In this document: positions 8,235-16,608 of the stretch, piece after piece
Layout of the letters: each line of letters opens with the position of its first letter
Position numbering within the stretch: position 1 is the first letter of the stretch
Position numbers and translations under genes: made by a program
Notes under the pieces: generated by a model
Told to the model about the DNA's origin: nothing
Databases searched by the model: none
What the model saw: the letters and a program-made list of their open reading frames with translations, nothing else
Source: an uncultured Lachnospiraceae bacterium
Lineage (GTDB): Bacteria > Bacillota > Clostridia > Lachnospirales > Lachnospiraceae
Length of the DNA: 64,000 nt
NCBI GenBank assembly: GCA_910584915.1
Contig: CAJUDM010000014.1
Coordinates: 1-64,000 of the forward strand
Reading direction: 5' to 3'

Positions 8235-8351
8235 TTTTCTTTCCTCCCTGCGTAATCTTATTCTGTATGCCTCTCCGGTCAATATGAAGTTGTCAAGGTA
8301 CGGTATATCTGTTCTGTCTTTCGTTGTTGTCCCGAAAAACTTTATGTGCTT

Positions 8352-8391
8352 ACTATACGCCTTCTCTGACAATATTGCGGAAATTTTCCGC
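8352..8391 (-). promoter_or_regulatory. Palindrome-linked promoter box, copy 2
   Basis: Palindrome GCGGAAAATTTCCGC at 8377-8391, then 19 bases, then TATAGT at 8352-8357, reading toward clpP. It has the same geometry as the copies at 3876-3915 and 8400-8439. Confidence 0.6.
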
Positions 8392-8399
8392 ATGCCCTT

Positions 8400-8439
8400 G
8401 CTATACTCTCTTCCTGCTGATCCTGCGGAAATTTTCCGG
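8400..8439 (-). promoter_or_regulatory. Palindrome-linked promoter box, copy 3
   Basis: A one-base variant of the palindrome (8425-8439), then 19 bases, then TATAGC (8400-8405), directed at clpP. It lies 48 bases from copy 2, so clpP has tandem promoters of the same class. Confidence 0.55.
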
Positions 8440-8534
8440 GATATTTCAGATATAAAAATACCCTCCCGGACAAACAGATATTTCTTTATCCGTCCATCCG
8501 AAAGGGTTCTATCGTTTCACACCGGGGCATGCGA

Positions 8535-10370
8535 TCAGCACAACACCACTTCTTTGAAATGCTCTCTTGTATCCCGGTCCTTAAACCAGATATATATGCC
8601 CTTCTTCGCCCTCGTCAAAAGCACCCGGTAAATATTCAGCATGATCTCGTCATAGTCCGCTCCATCTTTTATCGTCGGCGCAAGCAGCGTATCATACGGT
8701 GTGACTTTACTGAAATCCACCTTCCACTTTTTATCGCGCCTGTCCCATCTCAGATCCTCCCACCATATGAGCGCCACATAGTCATAGCCCAGCCCCTGCG
8801 CCGTATATATGCATCCAACCTGATCAATGGAATCAGTATACCAGCTGAACTGCATCTCTACAGGGTACGGATTCCACTGTTTTCGAAATACCGGATTCTC
8901 TTCGGGAATGGCGATATCCATCTCCTTCCCCCCACGGCGGCTCTTCCACTCCCAGCAATACGGCGCATAGTATTTGACGCTCCTGTTCGTTCTGTGCTTC
9001 CCATTCACAAGGCTCTCCATCTCAGGCAGAGTGTCACATACCCTGACTTCAATACCGCTCTCCCTCGCTCTGCCCACAGTCTCTCCGTACAGAAGCTGAT
9101 CGATGCGTTCCACATATCCACCGAAGCCTGCTCTCTTTTGAAGCTTCAGCTGATAGGGCTGAAAGACAAAGCCATTCTCTCTGGCAAAAGCTCTGTATCT
9201 GTCCACCGTTCCGATCTCACTTCCCAACACCCGCTGTCTGTCATCCTGCAGCACGACTACTATTCCGGCGCTGTTCAGCGTACGCCCCACATAGCCGGAA
9301 TCTGCCCCAAATCCTGTGATCCTGTGAGCCTCATCCACGACCAGCAGATCAAAGTCACCTCTGAGATTATTTAAGAAAACAGTCTGCATACCTCCGCCGA
9401 TGCCGTCCAGAACCGCCTTGATCGTCCGGCTTCTCGGCAATGTGTAGGCGCATCTGTATCTGCTGCCTCCCCGCACTTCCCTGAACATCCGGCAATAATC
9501 GCTCAACAGTTTGAAACCCACGATCGTTTTGCCGGTTCCCGCGGCACCTGATATAAGGAACATATACTTTCTGTCCAATGTACCGGACAACAGTCTCTCT
9601 ATTGCCATATTGATGCATTCCGTGATGGGAATCTGATCTTCGAGCAGGCTGATATTCTCTTCCTGCTCCGTAATATTCCGAAAAACATCCATATCCAGAT
9701 CCGTCATCCGGTATACGCTGTCAAAAAACAGCGACAGCACCTCCGGATCATCCCGGAATTCATGGGAAAACAGTCCTTCCAGAAACTCTTTAAACCTGTT
9801 CTCCTCGCCCATGCAGAACATCCGGTCCGCAGCCGCACGATACTTTTCAAAATCCCGGCTGAAGAGATCATTTTTCTTTGCCGCGGCAAAGTTAAAAAGA
9901 TACTGACAGGATTTCACCTCAAGCCTGCCGTCTATCACCCCTTCGTGATTTCGTTCCATATATTTCATATACCCATCTGTCTGGCAGACCGGATGCATGG
10001 ATTGATAATCCCCGTGGCTGCTGTGCACCCGTATCGATGTATACCCATTGTCATAGAGTTCAATACCCTCACAGCTCCACTGTTTCATTTCGACGAGGAC
10101 CGCAAGCGGTTTCTTATCTGCAGCCGAATATCCAAGCAATACCACATCGATCCTCCCGCCTGTCGGAAGTTCGCATTCAGCCGCAATTGTGATATTTCCA
10201 AGTCCGGCATCCTGCAGTACCCGGATCAGCCTCGGAAGTGACTCTTTCCAGGAAATATACTCGCTGTCCCTGCCGTCCAACGGCATTTCCCCGTTTACCG
10301 ATCTCCAGATCTCCCCCGCGAGATCGCGGATATCCATGGCCGCCGCATCTGATACTCTTTTATAAAACAT
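8535..10370 (-). CDS. DUF2075 DNA/RNA helicase-like protein with N-terminal nuclease-like domain, 611 aa
   Basis: Walker A G-A-A-G-T-G-K-T is at residues 275-282 and Walker B V-V-D-E-A-H at 344-349. The helicase C-terminal motif includes T-A-Q-G-L-G-Y-D-Y-V and R-V-L-L-T-R-A-K-K-G, typical of DUF2075 (Schlafen group-3-like) superfamily 1 proteins. The N-terminal 150 residues carry Asp75, then E-M-K at 94-96, which fits a PD-(D/E)XK nuclease core (D-Xn-E-X-K). Such nuclease-helicase combinations occur in defence and repair systems. The start has AGAGGC. It precedes the clpP tandem promoters; whether it belongs to the same regulon is unclear. Confidence 0.85.
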   Translation of the reverse strand: MFYKRVSDAAAMDIRDLAGEIWRSVNGEMPLDGRDSEYISWKESLPRLIRVLQDAGLGNITIAAECELPTGGRIDVVLLGYSAADKKPLAVLVEMKQWSCEGIELYDNGYTSIRVHSSHGDYQSMHPVCQTDGYMKYMERNHEGVIDGRLEVKSCQYLFNFAAAKKNDLFSRDFEKYRAAADRMFCMGEENRFKEFLEGLFSHEFRDDPEVLSLFFDSVYRMTDLDMDVFRNITEQEENISLLEDQIPITECINMAIERLLSGTLDRKYMFLISGAAGTGKTIVGFKLLSDYCRMFREVRGGSRYRCAYTLPRSRTIKAVLDGIGGGMQTVFLNNLRGDFDLLVVDEAHRITGFGADSGYVGRTLNSAGIVVVLQDDRQRVLGSEIGTVDRYRAFARENGFVFQPYQLKLQKRAGFGGYVERIDQLLYGETVGRARESGIEVRVCDTLPEMESLVNGKHRTNRSVKYYAPYCWEWKSRRGGKEMDIAIPEENPVFRKQWNPYPVEMQFSWYTDSIDQVGCIYTAQGLGYDYVALIWWEDLRWDRRDKKWKVDFSKVTPYDTLLAPTIKDGADYDEIMLNIYRVLLTRAKKGIYIWFKDRDTREHFKEVVLC

Positions 10371-10425
10371 ACTGCCTCTTTTCTATTCCAGTTCCGCCAG
10401 ATCCCCTTCCGCGCATCCTATACCG

Positions 10426-10464
10426 AACTCAATACGCAGACTCTTCCTGTCTGCATATTGAGTT
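10426..10464. other. Long inverted repeat upstream of the DUF2075 gene
   Basis: Arms of 15 bases (AACTCAATACGCAGA and its near-complement, one mismatch) are separated by nine bases. An outer GCGCAT/ATGCGC pair lies nearby (10411-10416 and 10465-10470). It is placed 56 bases before the DUF2075 start. There is no T-run, so an operator or leader hairpin is more likely than a terminator. Confidence 0.5.
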
Positions 10465-10531
10465 ATGCGCTCCATGGAATCTGGCTGTTTTTGTAAACAT
10501 ATTGCTTTTTATTCCTGTTCCTGCATATAGA

Positions 10532-10568
10532 AAACAAGCTGACAAAATTTTAATCTGCCAACTTGTTT
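10532..10568 (-). terminator. Probable terminator of the CAP-domain gene
   Basis: On the minus strand AAACAAG pairs with CTTGTTT, extended by a few inner pairs, with a T-rich tail after the stem. It lies about 65 bases after the CAP-domain stop codon. Confidence 0.55.
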
Positions 10569-10632
10569 CCTGCTATCTTATACCCAGAATTCAGAGAGAA
10601 TCTTATTATCGATAATCCAACACTTCAACTAT

Positions 10633-11523
10633 TTAATTTGTAAAACACTGTGTCCAGTAAATACCATACCCGCCGTTCGCCTGGTAACAGCCTACTCCGA
10701 TATGATTAAAATCGGGATTCAGAATATTTGCCCTGTGTCCCGGAGAATTCATCCACGACTGCATAACTCCCGCCGGCGACATCTGGCCAGCCGCAATATT
10801 TTCACCGGCTGTCCTGTATCTTACACCATTTTGATCAAACGCTGTAAAACAGGATGATCCGTCCGGCCTTGTATGCTGGAACAAAACTGTTGTTTCTTCC
10901 GCGCGGATCTGTGCTGTCCTCATCAGTTCCGATGTGGTGGAAACACTGCCGACACCATTTTCTGCGCGAACCTTATTGACAAGTTCAACCACTTCATAAG
11001 CGTATCCCGAATTATCCCCGCCGGAAAAATCGGTAACAACATCATTTCTCCCGGAAGGCTCCTCCGTATTGACATTTCTATTGTCATTGCCGTCAGCCTC
11101 TGTCGGTCTGTTATTTACAGGTGCCGAATCCGGAGTTTCCGCAAAAGTTCCATTTCCGATGCGCCCTTCCGCTTTACCATTTGTAATGTAATGCAGATAA
11201 TAATTCGGAAGATTTTCACCGAACGCCGCCTGCAGATCATTATAATTTGCTTTATAGTACTGCACATTGAATTCTTCGCATCCCTGACGGCCTTCCGCCA
11301 TTCCGCAAGTAAGAAAATGGTTCAACAGCAAAGCTCCGTTATTCCCAAAAGCAATCTGCAGATCAGGATTGTGGTCATAATAATAGGTACTGTCAAATAC
11401 CGTCGCATAAACAGCTTCATTACCTGGCGCCGCCTTCACCGGAAAGCCAGCCAGCACAAACAGGATCATAGCTGTCAGGACAGGTAAAATCTTTAATGAA
11501 ATACCAGATTGTTGTTTCTTCAT
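10633..11523 (-). CDS. Secreted CAP (SCP/PR1-like) domain protein, 296 aa
   Basis: An exported protein with a Sec signal peptide (basic K-K-Q-Q, hydrophobic core around residues 9-26, A-A-P cleavage-like end). Two imperfect repeats follow (Y-Y-x-x-N-x-D-L-Q-x-A-F-G and G-x-A-E-G-R), seen in clostridial surface proteins. The C-terminal CAP domain (about 175-296) has H-T-R-P-D-G, G-E-N-I-A-A-G, W-M-N-S-P-G-H-R-A-N-I-L and G-V-G-C-Y. The role of bacterial CAP proteins is mostly unknown; wall remodelling or adhesion has been proposed. The ATG at 11523 has GGGGAGAAG. It is driven by promoter copy c, linking it to the genes at 3477 and 4980. Confidence 0.9.
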   Translation of the reverse strand: MKKQQSGISLKILPVLTAMILFVLAGFPVKAAPGNEAVYATVFDSTYYYDHNPDLQIAFGNNGALLLNHFLTCGMAEGRQGCEEFNVQYYKANYNDLQAAFGENLPNYYLHYITNGKAEGRIGNGTFAETPDSAPVNNRPTEADGNDNRNVNTEEPSGRNDVVTDFSGGDNSGYAYEVVELVNKVRAENGVGSVSTTSELMRTAQIRAEETTVLFQHTRPDGSSCFTAFDQNGVRYRTAGENIAAGQMSPAGVMQSWMNSPGHRANILNPDFNHIGVGCYQANGGYGIYWTQCFTN

Positions 11524-11590
11524 CGTTACTTCTCCCCTTCCTCTTATCATTTCTCTCATCCTTCTTTCCTCTCCCCCGCATTTCTTCTAT

Positions 11591-11619
11591 ATTATACTTA
11601 ACGTTTTGATTATAGTCAA
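11591..11619 (-). promoter_or_regulatory. Sigma-A promoter with conserved spacer, copy c
   Basis: Minus strand: TTGACT, 17 bases, TATAAT, about 70 bases before the CAP-domain gene. The TTGA...TCAA palindrome over the -35 and the TTAAGTATAAT block over the -10 match copies a and b. Confidence 0.7.
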
Positions 11620-11740
11620 CTACAATCTTTTTGTTTCGGCACTTTTATCACAACAGTCCGGTCCTCATCATTGTTGCCTTTTATCCTTTATATCCAGCCT
11701 TTTCATATAATAGCGCCGGAGCGGGGCTGCCCCGGCAGTC

Positions 11741-11841
11741 ATATTCCTTTGCTCGGAGTGCGTATCCTCGCGGCGCAAAAAATGCCGTGGTGCGCCCAGA
11801 TCGCCGCGATATTCCTTTGCGCGGAGTGCGAATCCTCGCGG
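11741..11841. repeat. Pair of 33-bp direct repeats
   Basis: Copies at 11741-11773 and 11809-11841 differ at two positions, start-to-start distance 68 bases. Each contains CGGAGTGCG and ends CCTCGCGG. A GC-rich CGGGGC/GCCCCG hairpin precedes the first copy. The stretch 11620-11860 between the CAP-domain promoter and vanT has no gene. Confidence 0.75.
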
Positions 11842-11860
11842 AGCAGCCCTGCCGCAGAGA

Positions 11861-14350
11861 TCACTCACGCCAGATCCTGGGAAGCCTTTCCCCCATCCTG
11901 CTCACGATCTCATTGGTGATCGTCCCCGCTGCCTGCGCGATCTCATAGGCTGTGATCTCCTCCCCGCCGTCCCTCCCTATGACGGTGGCGCTGTCCCCGG
12001 CTCTCACACCCTTGATTCCCGTGATATCCACGATCGTCTGATCCATACAGATCCGTCCGACCACAGGCGCGCTCTGCCCGTGCAGCAGCACTCTTCCCCT
12101 GCCGCCGGACAGGCTCCTCGGAAGTCCGTCCGCATAACCGATGGCAAGCACCGCTATTTTCCGATCTCTTTCGGCCTCATACTCCAGCCCATATCCGACG
12201 CTCTCCCCCTGATACCATTCTTTTACGGCGGCCACCCTCGCCTTCAACGACATGACCGGCAAAAGAGCTGCTTTCCCCTTACATCTCTCCGCGCCCTCCC
12301 TGTCGCCGAAAAGTCCGTAGAGCGCAATACCGCATCTCACATAGTCTCCGCCAAGCTCCGGGTAATTGAGCAACCCGCAGCTTGCCAGGAGATGTGTCTT
12401 GATCACGGGCGGTCTCTGTTTATCCGACAGCCCTTCCACAACTTCATAAAAAGCCGCCGCCTGCCGCCTGGTAAAGGCAAATTCCGCCGGTTCCCTCGTC
12501 TCATCAGCGCACAGATGCGTATAGATCCCTTCCGCCCGCAGATTTTTAAGCCGGAAGATCCTGCCGATCTCCTTTTTCCTTTCCGCCCGCTCCCCCAGCC
12601 TGTGCATCCCGGTATCGATCTTGACATGTACCCTGATCTTTCTGCCATAGCTGTCTAACAGTTTTGCGTAAACGTGATCCACCACGGTCTGGATCAGATC
12701 GTATTTCCGCAGCAGAAAAAAGTCCTTCGGATGGGTGTAACCGAGCACCAGTATCTCCCCTGTAATGCCGCTTTTCCGAAGTTCCGCCCCCTCCGCCGCG
12801 CACGCCACGCAGAATGCGCCGATCCCCGCTCTCTGCAGCTCCCCCGCGATAAGCGCCGCCCCGTGCCCGTAGGCATTCGCCTTCACCGCGGGCATAAGCT
12901 GTTGTCCGGGGGCAAGCAGACTCTCCAGCACCCGCACATTCTCCAGGAGATGTCCTCTGTCCAGCTCAATCCAGGCGCGTCCTTTTGCAAAACTCCGGCT
13001 CTTCCTTCTGCATATGAAACTTCTTTCTGGCATCTTTCCTCTGTCCTCTAATGTCTTTCCTCCGCCTCCTACTGCCGCAGTTCTTCCTTTTGATGCCTTT
13101 TCTCCGCCTCCTGCCACCACAGTTTTTCCCTCTGATGCCTTACTACTGTATCCCACTGCCACAGTTCTTCCTTCTGACGCCTTACTTCTGCCTTCCGACT
13201 CCCTGCCTTCACCTCCCGCTGCCACAGTTCTGCCTTCTGACTCCCTGCCTGCGCCTAACGCCGCCGTAATCCTCGCCGACACCGCCGCAGCCGCACAGGC
13301 ACACCCCATAGACACCGCACAGACAGCCAGATAGTGCAGCAGAGAATTTTCCACAAACAAATATTCAAGATGAACCGCCTCCGCCACGCCCCTCACCAGG
13401 ATAATGCAGAGCGGATGAACCAGATAGATCCACATCGAGACCATCCGAAACCATTTGACCGGTGCGATTCTGAGAGATATCAGGAAACGGAACAGAAAAA
13501 ACATCACAGCCGGCAACATCACATACATGCTGTCATGCCTCTGCATGTTCAGTCTGTGTAGCAGCAGCCCTTCCGCTGTCATCAGCCCAAGGCAGATTCC
13601 AAGACATACCATATCCGCAGAGACGATAAATCCGCGTTTCCTTTTGGACGCCGCAGCCTCCTTTCGGCCCGGCATGCCGTGCATGCCCCTCCCGTCTTTA
13701 CGCCCCATACGCGATATCCCTGCCCCCGTCACCAAAAACACAGGCGCGTAAAATACGCCGTTCCTTGTGTAGGAAAAGACGGAAAACAACAGATCATACG
13801 CCGGTCTCAAAACCGGGATCTGCTCTGTCATCCCGTAATAACTGTCCCCGAAAAGCCCTGCCAGATACAACACAAATGACACAAATATCACAACCGAAAA
13901 CGAAAGTTTTTTCCCGAAAGACTTTACAAGCGCCACGCCGAGTATCGCCGCCGGCAGATACCACAGGTGATAAAATGTCCCGTCCACCAATATCATCCGC
14001 AGAAATGCCGCCATTCCCGAAACCTCTTTGAGCTGCCCGGCGTACAGATTGACAGGCAGATAGAGCAGTATCGCCGCGCCATACAAGGCAATATGTTTTT
14101 TATAGAACCGTTTCAGCGGACGCACATCCATAGAGTGCAAAAACAGATACTGCGGCAGCAGAAAATATCCCGTCACCATAAAAAAGAACGGCACCGCCAC
14201 CCTCGCCAACACTCTCGTCAGAACAAAATCCGCCTCCGCGCTGAACGAGGCAAGCGGGGATGTATGGATCGCCGCCACCAGAAACGCCGCCGCCATCCTG
14301 AAATGATCCAGCCCGCCATATTGTTTTTCTCTTGTCATATCTCTCCTCAT
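11861..14350 (-). CDS. vanT: VanT-type membrane serine/alanine racemase, about 829 aa
   Basis: Supplies D-serine for the VanG ligase. The N-terminal part (1-360) is an acyltransferase-3-like membrane domain with about ten hydrophobic helices. Residues about 365-440 are a repetitive Gly/Ser/Glu/Lys linker, and the C-terminal part (about 455-829) is a PLP racemase with the Schiff-base lysine in A-V-K-A-N-A-Y-G-H-G, plus G-Y-A-D-G-L-P-R. Near the C-terminus I-T-N-E-I has Asn where alanine racemases have Tyr, the substitution I recall as typical of VanT serine racemases. ATG at 14350 overlaps the vanXY stop (ATGA); GTG at 14356 and ATG at 14338 are alternatives. Known VanT proteins are about 700 aa; the repeat linker explains the excess. 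Confidence 0.92.
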   Translation of the reverse strand: MRRDMTREKQYGGLDHFRMAAAFLVAAIHTSPLASFSAEADFVLTRVLARVAVPFFFMVTGYFLLPQYLFLHSMDVRPLKRFYKKHIALYGAAILLYLPVNLYAGQLKEVSGMAAFLRMILVDGTFYHLWYLPAAILGVALVKSFGKKLSFSVVIFVSFVLYLAGLFGDSYYGMTEQIPVLRPAYDLLFSVFSYTRNGVFYAPVFLVTGAGISRMGRKDGRGMHGMPGRKEAAASKRKRGFIVSADMVCLGICLGLMTAEGLLLHRLNMQRHDSMYVMLPAVMFFLFRFLISLRIAPVKWFRMVSMWIYLVHPLCIILVRGVAEAVHLEYLFVENSLLHYLAVCAVSMGCACAAAAVSARITAALGAGRESEGRTVAAGGEGRESEGRSKASEGRTVAVGYSSKASEGKTVVAGGGEKASKGRTAAVGGGGKTLEDRGKMPERSFICRRKSRSFAKGRAWIELDRGHLLENVRVLESLLAPGQQLMPAVKANAYGHGAALIAGELQRAGIGAFCVACAAEGAELRKSGITGEILVLGYTHPKDFFLLRKYDLIQTVVDHVYAKLLDSYGRKIRVHVKIDTGMHRLGERAERKKEIGRIFRLKNLRAEGIYTHLCADETREPAEFAFTRRQAAAFYEVVEGLSDKQRPPVIKTHLLASCGLLNYPELGGDYVRCGIALYGLFGDREGAERCKGKAALLPVMSLKARVAAVKEWYQGESVGYGLEYEAERDRKIAVLAIGYADGLPRSLSGGRGRVLLHGQSAPVVGRICMDQTIVDITGIKGVRAGDSATVIGRDGGEEITAYEIAQAAGTITNEIVSRMGERLPRIWRE
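13022..13249 (-). repeat. Degenerate tandem repeats in the VanT linker
   Basis: The coding DNA between the membrane and racemase domains repeats a unit of roughly 14-17 codons (S-E-G-R-T-V-A type, four to five degenerate copies). All copies keep the frame. Confidence 0.8.
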
Positions 14351-15021
14351 TTCCACGCAGCCCGCTCAATCTGCCGTATCTGCCCGTCATGCCCGCCGTT
14401 CCCATGACAGTCATACCGTCCGCCACGGTGGAAACGCCCCAGCATCCCGACATACTCCTCCAGGCAGATATCGCACTGCTCCATGATCTCCGCATGAGGA
14501 GTTCCCACATATCTGAAATGCCATGGCTCCCGGGAAATCCCCGTGATCTTCTCCTTCGACTTTTTGTAGCGCTCGACAAACCCGTATGCCGCCGCCCTCA
14601 CCCGAAATCTCTGACAGATTCCTTCATAGGGAAAATCCGGACAGATAAAATCCACATGTTCTTTCTTCAGTCCAAGATCGATCGCCAGCCCTGTCTGATG
14701 CTCACTGCACCCCGGCAGCGCCACAAACTTTCTCGTAAATTCCTCCCCGTTTTCTCTCAGCGAATGCTCAAAAATTTTCTGCTGTTCTCTCAGAGGCCTC
14801 CAGCCGCTGACAGGCACGATCTGATCCCAGCCGTCTATCTCCTCCATCAGCGCCGAAAGATGGATAAGCGCCTCCTCCTTCAAAAGAATACCCGGTGCCT
14901 GCGGATGTACCGGAAAAAGTCCGTCCTCTGTCTCCTCCTCACGGTACGGATGCTCCGCATTCACCAGAATCAGATTTTCAGAATATATATTTTTATTTAA
15001 ACAATATATTTCATTTCTCAT
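14347..15021 (-). CDS. vanXY: VanXY/VanY-type D,D-peptidase, 224 aa
   Basis: A zinc D,D-dipeptidase/carboxypeptidase of the VanY (M15B) family that removes D-Ala-D-Ala ends so that only D-Ala-D-Ser precursors remain. The zinc motif is S-E-H-x-x-G-x-A-x-D (His108, Asp115), and E-P-W-H-F-R gives the catalytic Glu165 and third ligand His168. There is no signal peptide or membrane helix, so it is cytosolic like VanXY. The last 30 residues (Gly/His/Arg-rich) look like an extra tail. It lies directly before vanT with overlapping stop and start, and 212 bases after vanG. Confidence 0.9.
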   Translation of the reverse strand: MRNEIYCLNKNIYSENLILVNAEHPYREEETEDGLFPVHPQAPGILLKEEALIHLSALMEEIDGWDQIVPVSGWRPLREQQKIFEHSLRENGEEFTRKFVALPGCSEHQTGLAIDLGLKKEHVDFICPDFPYEGICQRFRVRAAAYGFVERYKKSKEKITGISREPWHFRYVGTPHAEIMEQCDICLEEYVGMLGRFHRGGRYDCHGNGGHDGQIRQIERAAWK

Positions 15022-15233
15022 GTTTTCTGTTTTCCTTCCTCACTTCTGTGTCCTCTTTCATCCCCTGTTCTATCACCCGTTCTGCCTGCATCTGTTCATC
15101 TGTTTTGTCTCTGTCCGGCTTTTGCCTCTCATCCTTCTCGGAAGAATTTCTTCCTGTATCCCACCCATTCTCAAATTTCGGTTTTCGCTGCGCATATCCC
15201 ACGGTTTCGGCATCCCCGCAAAACTGCCGCCTG
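15022..15233. other. Gene-free spacer between vanG and vanXY
   Basis: A 212-base low-complexity spacer, pyrimidine-rich on the plus strand with recurring CTGTT/CTGCAT words. A minus-strand frame is open through it (charged, Glu/Arg/Lys-rich) but has no family likeness and no convincing start. Related vanG clusters usually pack these genes tightly, so the spacer may be an expanded low-complexity insert. Confidence 0.5.
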
Positions 15234-16463
15234 TTACAATGCCTCCTCCAAAACCGCCGAAATGATCTCCTCAAAGGAGACCCCCGCCGCCTTCATCATA
15301 TTCGGGAAGCGGCTGTGCGCCGTAAAGCCGGGAATCGTATTGACCTCATTGAAGACGATCTCCCCCTCTTTCGTAAAGAACATATCCACCCGGGCAAAAT
15401 GCCTGCAGTCGAGCGCCTTGTAAATGACCTTCGCCGTCTCCCTGATCCGTTCCGCGTCATCCTCCGGGATCCTTGCCGGCACATGGATCGCTGAAGTTTT
15501 CAGCGTATACTTTTCCGTAAAATCAAAAAAACCTTCCGCCAGTTCGATCTCATCCACCTCACCCACTGTGAGCTTTTCTGTCCCAAGGACCGCACATCCC
15601 ACTTCAAAGCCTGAAATGCACTCCTCCATGATCATTTTTTCGTCGTAAGCAAAAGCAAGTTCCACCGCCCTTTGCAGTCCGCCCTCACCGGATACTTTCG
15701 TAATGCCGTAGGAGGAACCCGCTTTCACCGGCTTGACAAACAGAGGATAACCGATCTTTTCCGCCTGTTGAAATATGATTTTCAGATCCGTGTCCCTGCC
15801 GCAGACATAAGAATCCGGCACCCTCACGCCGGCCTCGCTCACCAGCCTGTGCGCCCTGTCCTTGTCCATACACAGAGCGGAGGAGAGCACGCCGCAGCCC
15901 GCCACCGGAATACCCGCCAGCTCAAAGAGCCCCTGCACTGTCCCGTCCTCCCCGTTCCTGCCGTGCAGGACCGGAAATACCGCATCGATCTCCATGCGCT
16001 CCACACTCCCCAAATATGCTGCGTTTCCCGTACATTCTGCACTTTCTGCATCCTCTGTACTTTCTCCGCGTTGCATACTCTGCATATATACCCTGTCTCC
16101 CGTATGTTCCGAATCTTTTATATTATTTACCTTTCCCGTACATCCCGCGCCTGCTCCGCGCAGCAGCAACAGACTGTGCTCTCCGTGGTTCAACGATACC
16201 GTCACCGGAACGCACTCCTTCCCCCTGCACCAGCTGTCATCCGCAATCCTTTCTGTATCCCCCGTATAATAAAACCACTCCCCTCTATGGGTAATGCCGA
16301 TCGGCACCGGCTCATACTTTTTCCTGTCCATATGATCGATCACCGCCTGTGCGGACTGCAGCGACACCCCGTATTCCGGCGAACAGCCGCCGAAAAGTAC
16401 CGCTATTTTTTTATTCCGTTCCCCATCCTGCCCTTTCCCAGATTCTGCCTCGTATTCTTTCAT
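15234..16463 (-). CDS. vanG: VanG-type D-alanine--D-serine ligase, 409 aa
   Basis: An ATP-grasp ligase making D-Ala-D-Ser for glycopeptide-insensitive wall precursors. N-terminal motif: V-L-F-G-G-C-S-P-E-Y-G-V-S. Later motifs: D-A-V-F-P-V-L-H-G-x-N-G-E-D-G, F-V-K-P-V-K-A-G-S-S, the omega-loop E-K-Y-T-L-K shared with VanC/VanE/VanG rather than VanA or Ddl, and F-N-E-V-N-T-I-P-G-F-T. A roughly 45-residue low-complexity insert (about 108-152) sits in a loop before the D-A-V-F-P motif and makes it longer than the usual ~350 aa. The start has GGGGAAT upstream. It is the first gene of the VanR-controlled unit vanG-vanXY-vanT. Confidence 0.92.
   Translation of the reverse strand: MKEYEAESGKGQDGERNKKIAVLFGGCSPEYGVSLQSAQAVIDHMDRKKYEPVPIGITHRGEWFYYTGDTERIADDSWCRGKECVPVTVSLNHGEHSLLLLRGAGAGCTGKVNNIKDSEHTGDRVYMQSMQRGESTEDAESAECTGNAAYLGSVERMEIDAVFPVLHGRNGEDGTVQGLFELAGIPVAGCGVLSSALCMDKDRAHRLVSEAGVRVPDSYVCGRDTDLKIIFQQAEKIGYPLFVKPVKAGSSYGITKVSGEGGLQRAVELAFAYDEKMIMEECISGFEVGCAVLGTEKLTVGEVDEIELAEGFFDFTEKYTLKTSAIHVPARIPEDDAERIRETAKVIYKALDCRHFARVDMFFTKEGEIVFNEVNTIPGFTAHSRFPNMMKAAGVSFEEIISAVLEEAL
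16008..16142 (-). repeat. In-frame low-complexity insert in vanG
   Basis: Insert of about 135 bases. Its two ends share the plus-strand word TTTCCCGTACAT (near 16024 and 16130), as would follow from duplication or slippage. The interior repeats CTGCA-, CTCTG- and TTTCTG-type words. Confidence 0.65.
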
Positions 16464-16608
16464 GTTCTATTCCCCGTTTCCTTTCTTTTTTGTTTTACCG
16501 GAAAATCCGCCTGTCACTTTCTCCGGTCCCCCGGTCAGCACCCCATTGCAAAGCAACCGGCCTCCCCGTACCGTCCCATCCATAAAAATAAGCCGCCGCC
16601 TGATGATG

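Noticed and set aside
15011..15274. An 87-codon minus-strand frame between vanG and vanXY
   Set aside because: It overlaps both genes, has no ribosome-binding site and is a low-complexity charged product; treated as spacer.
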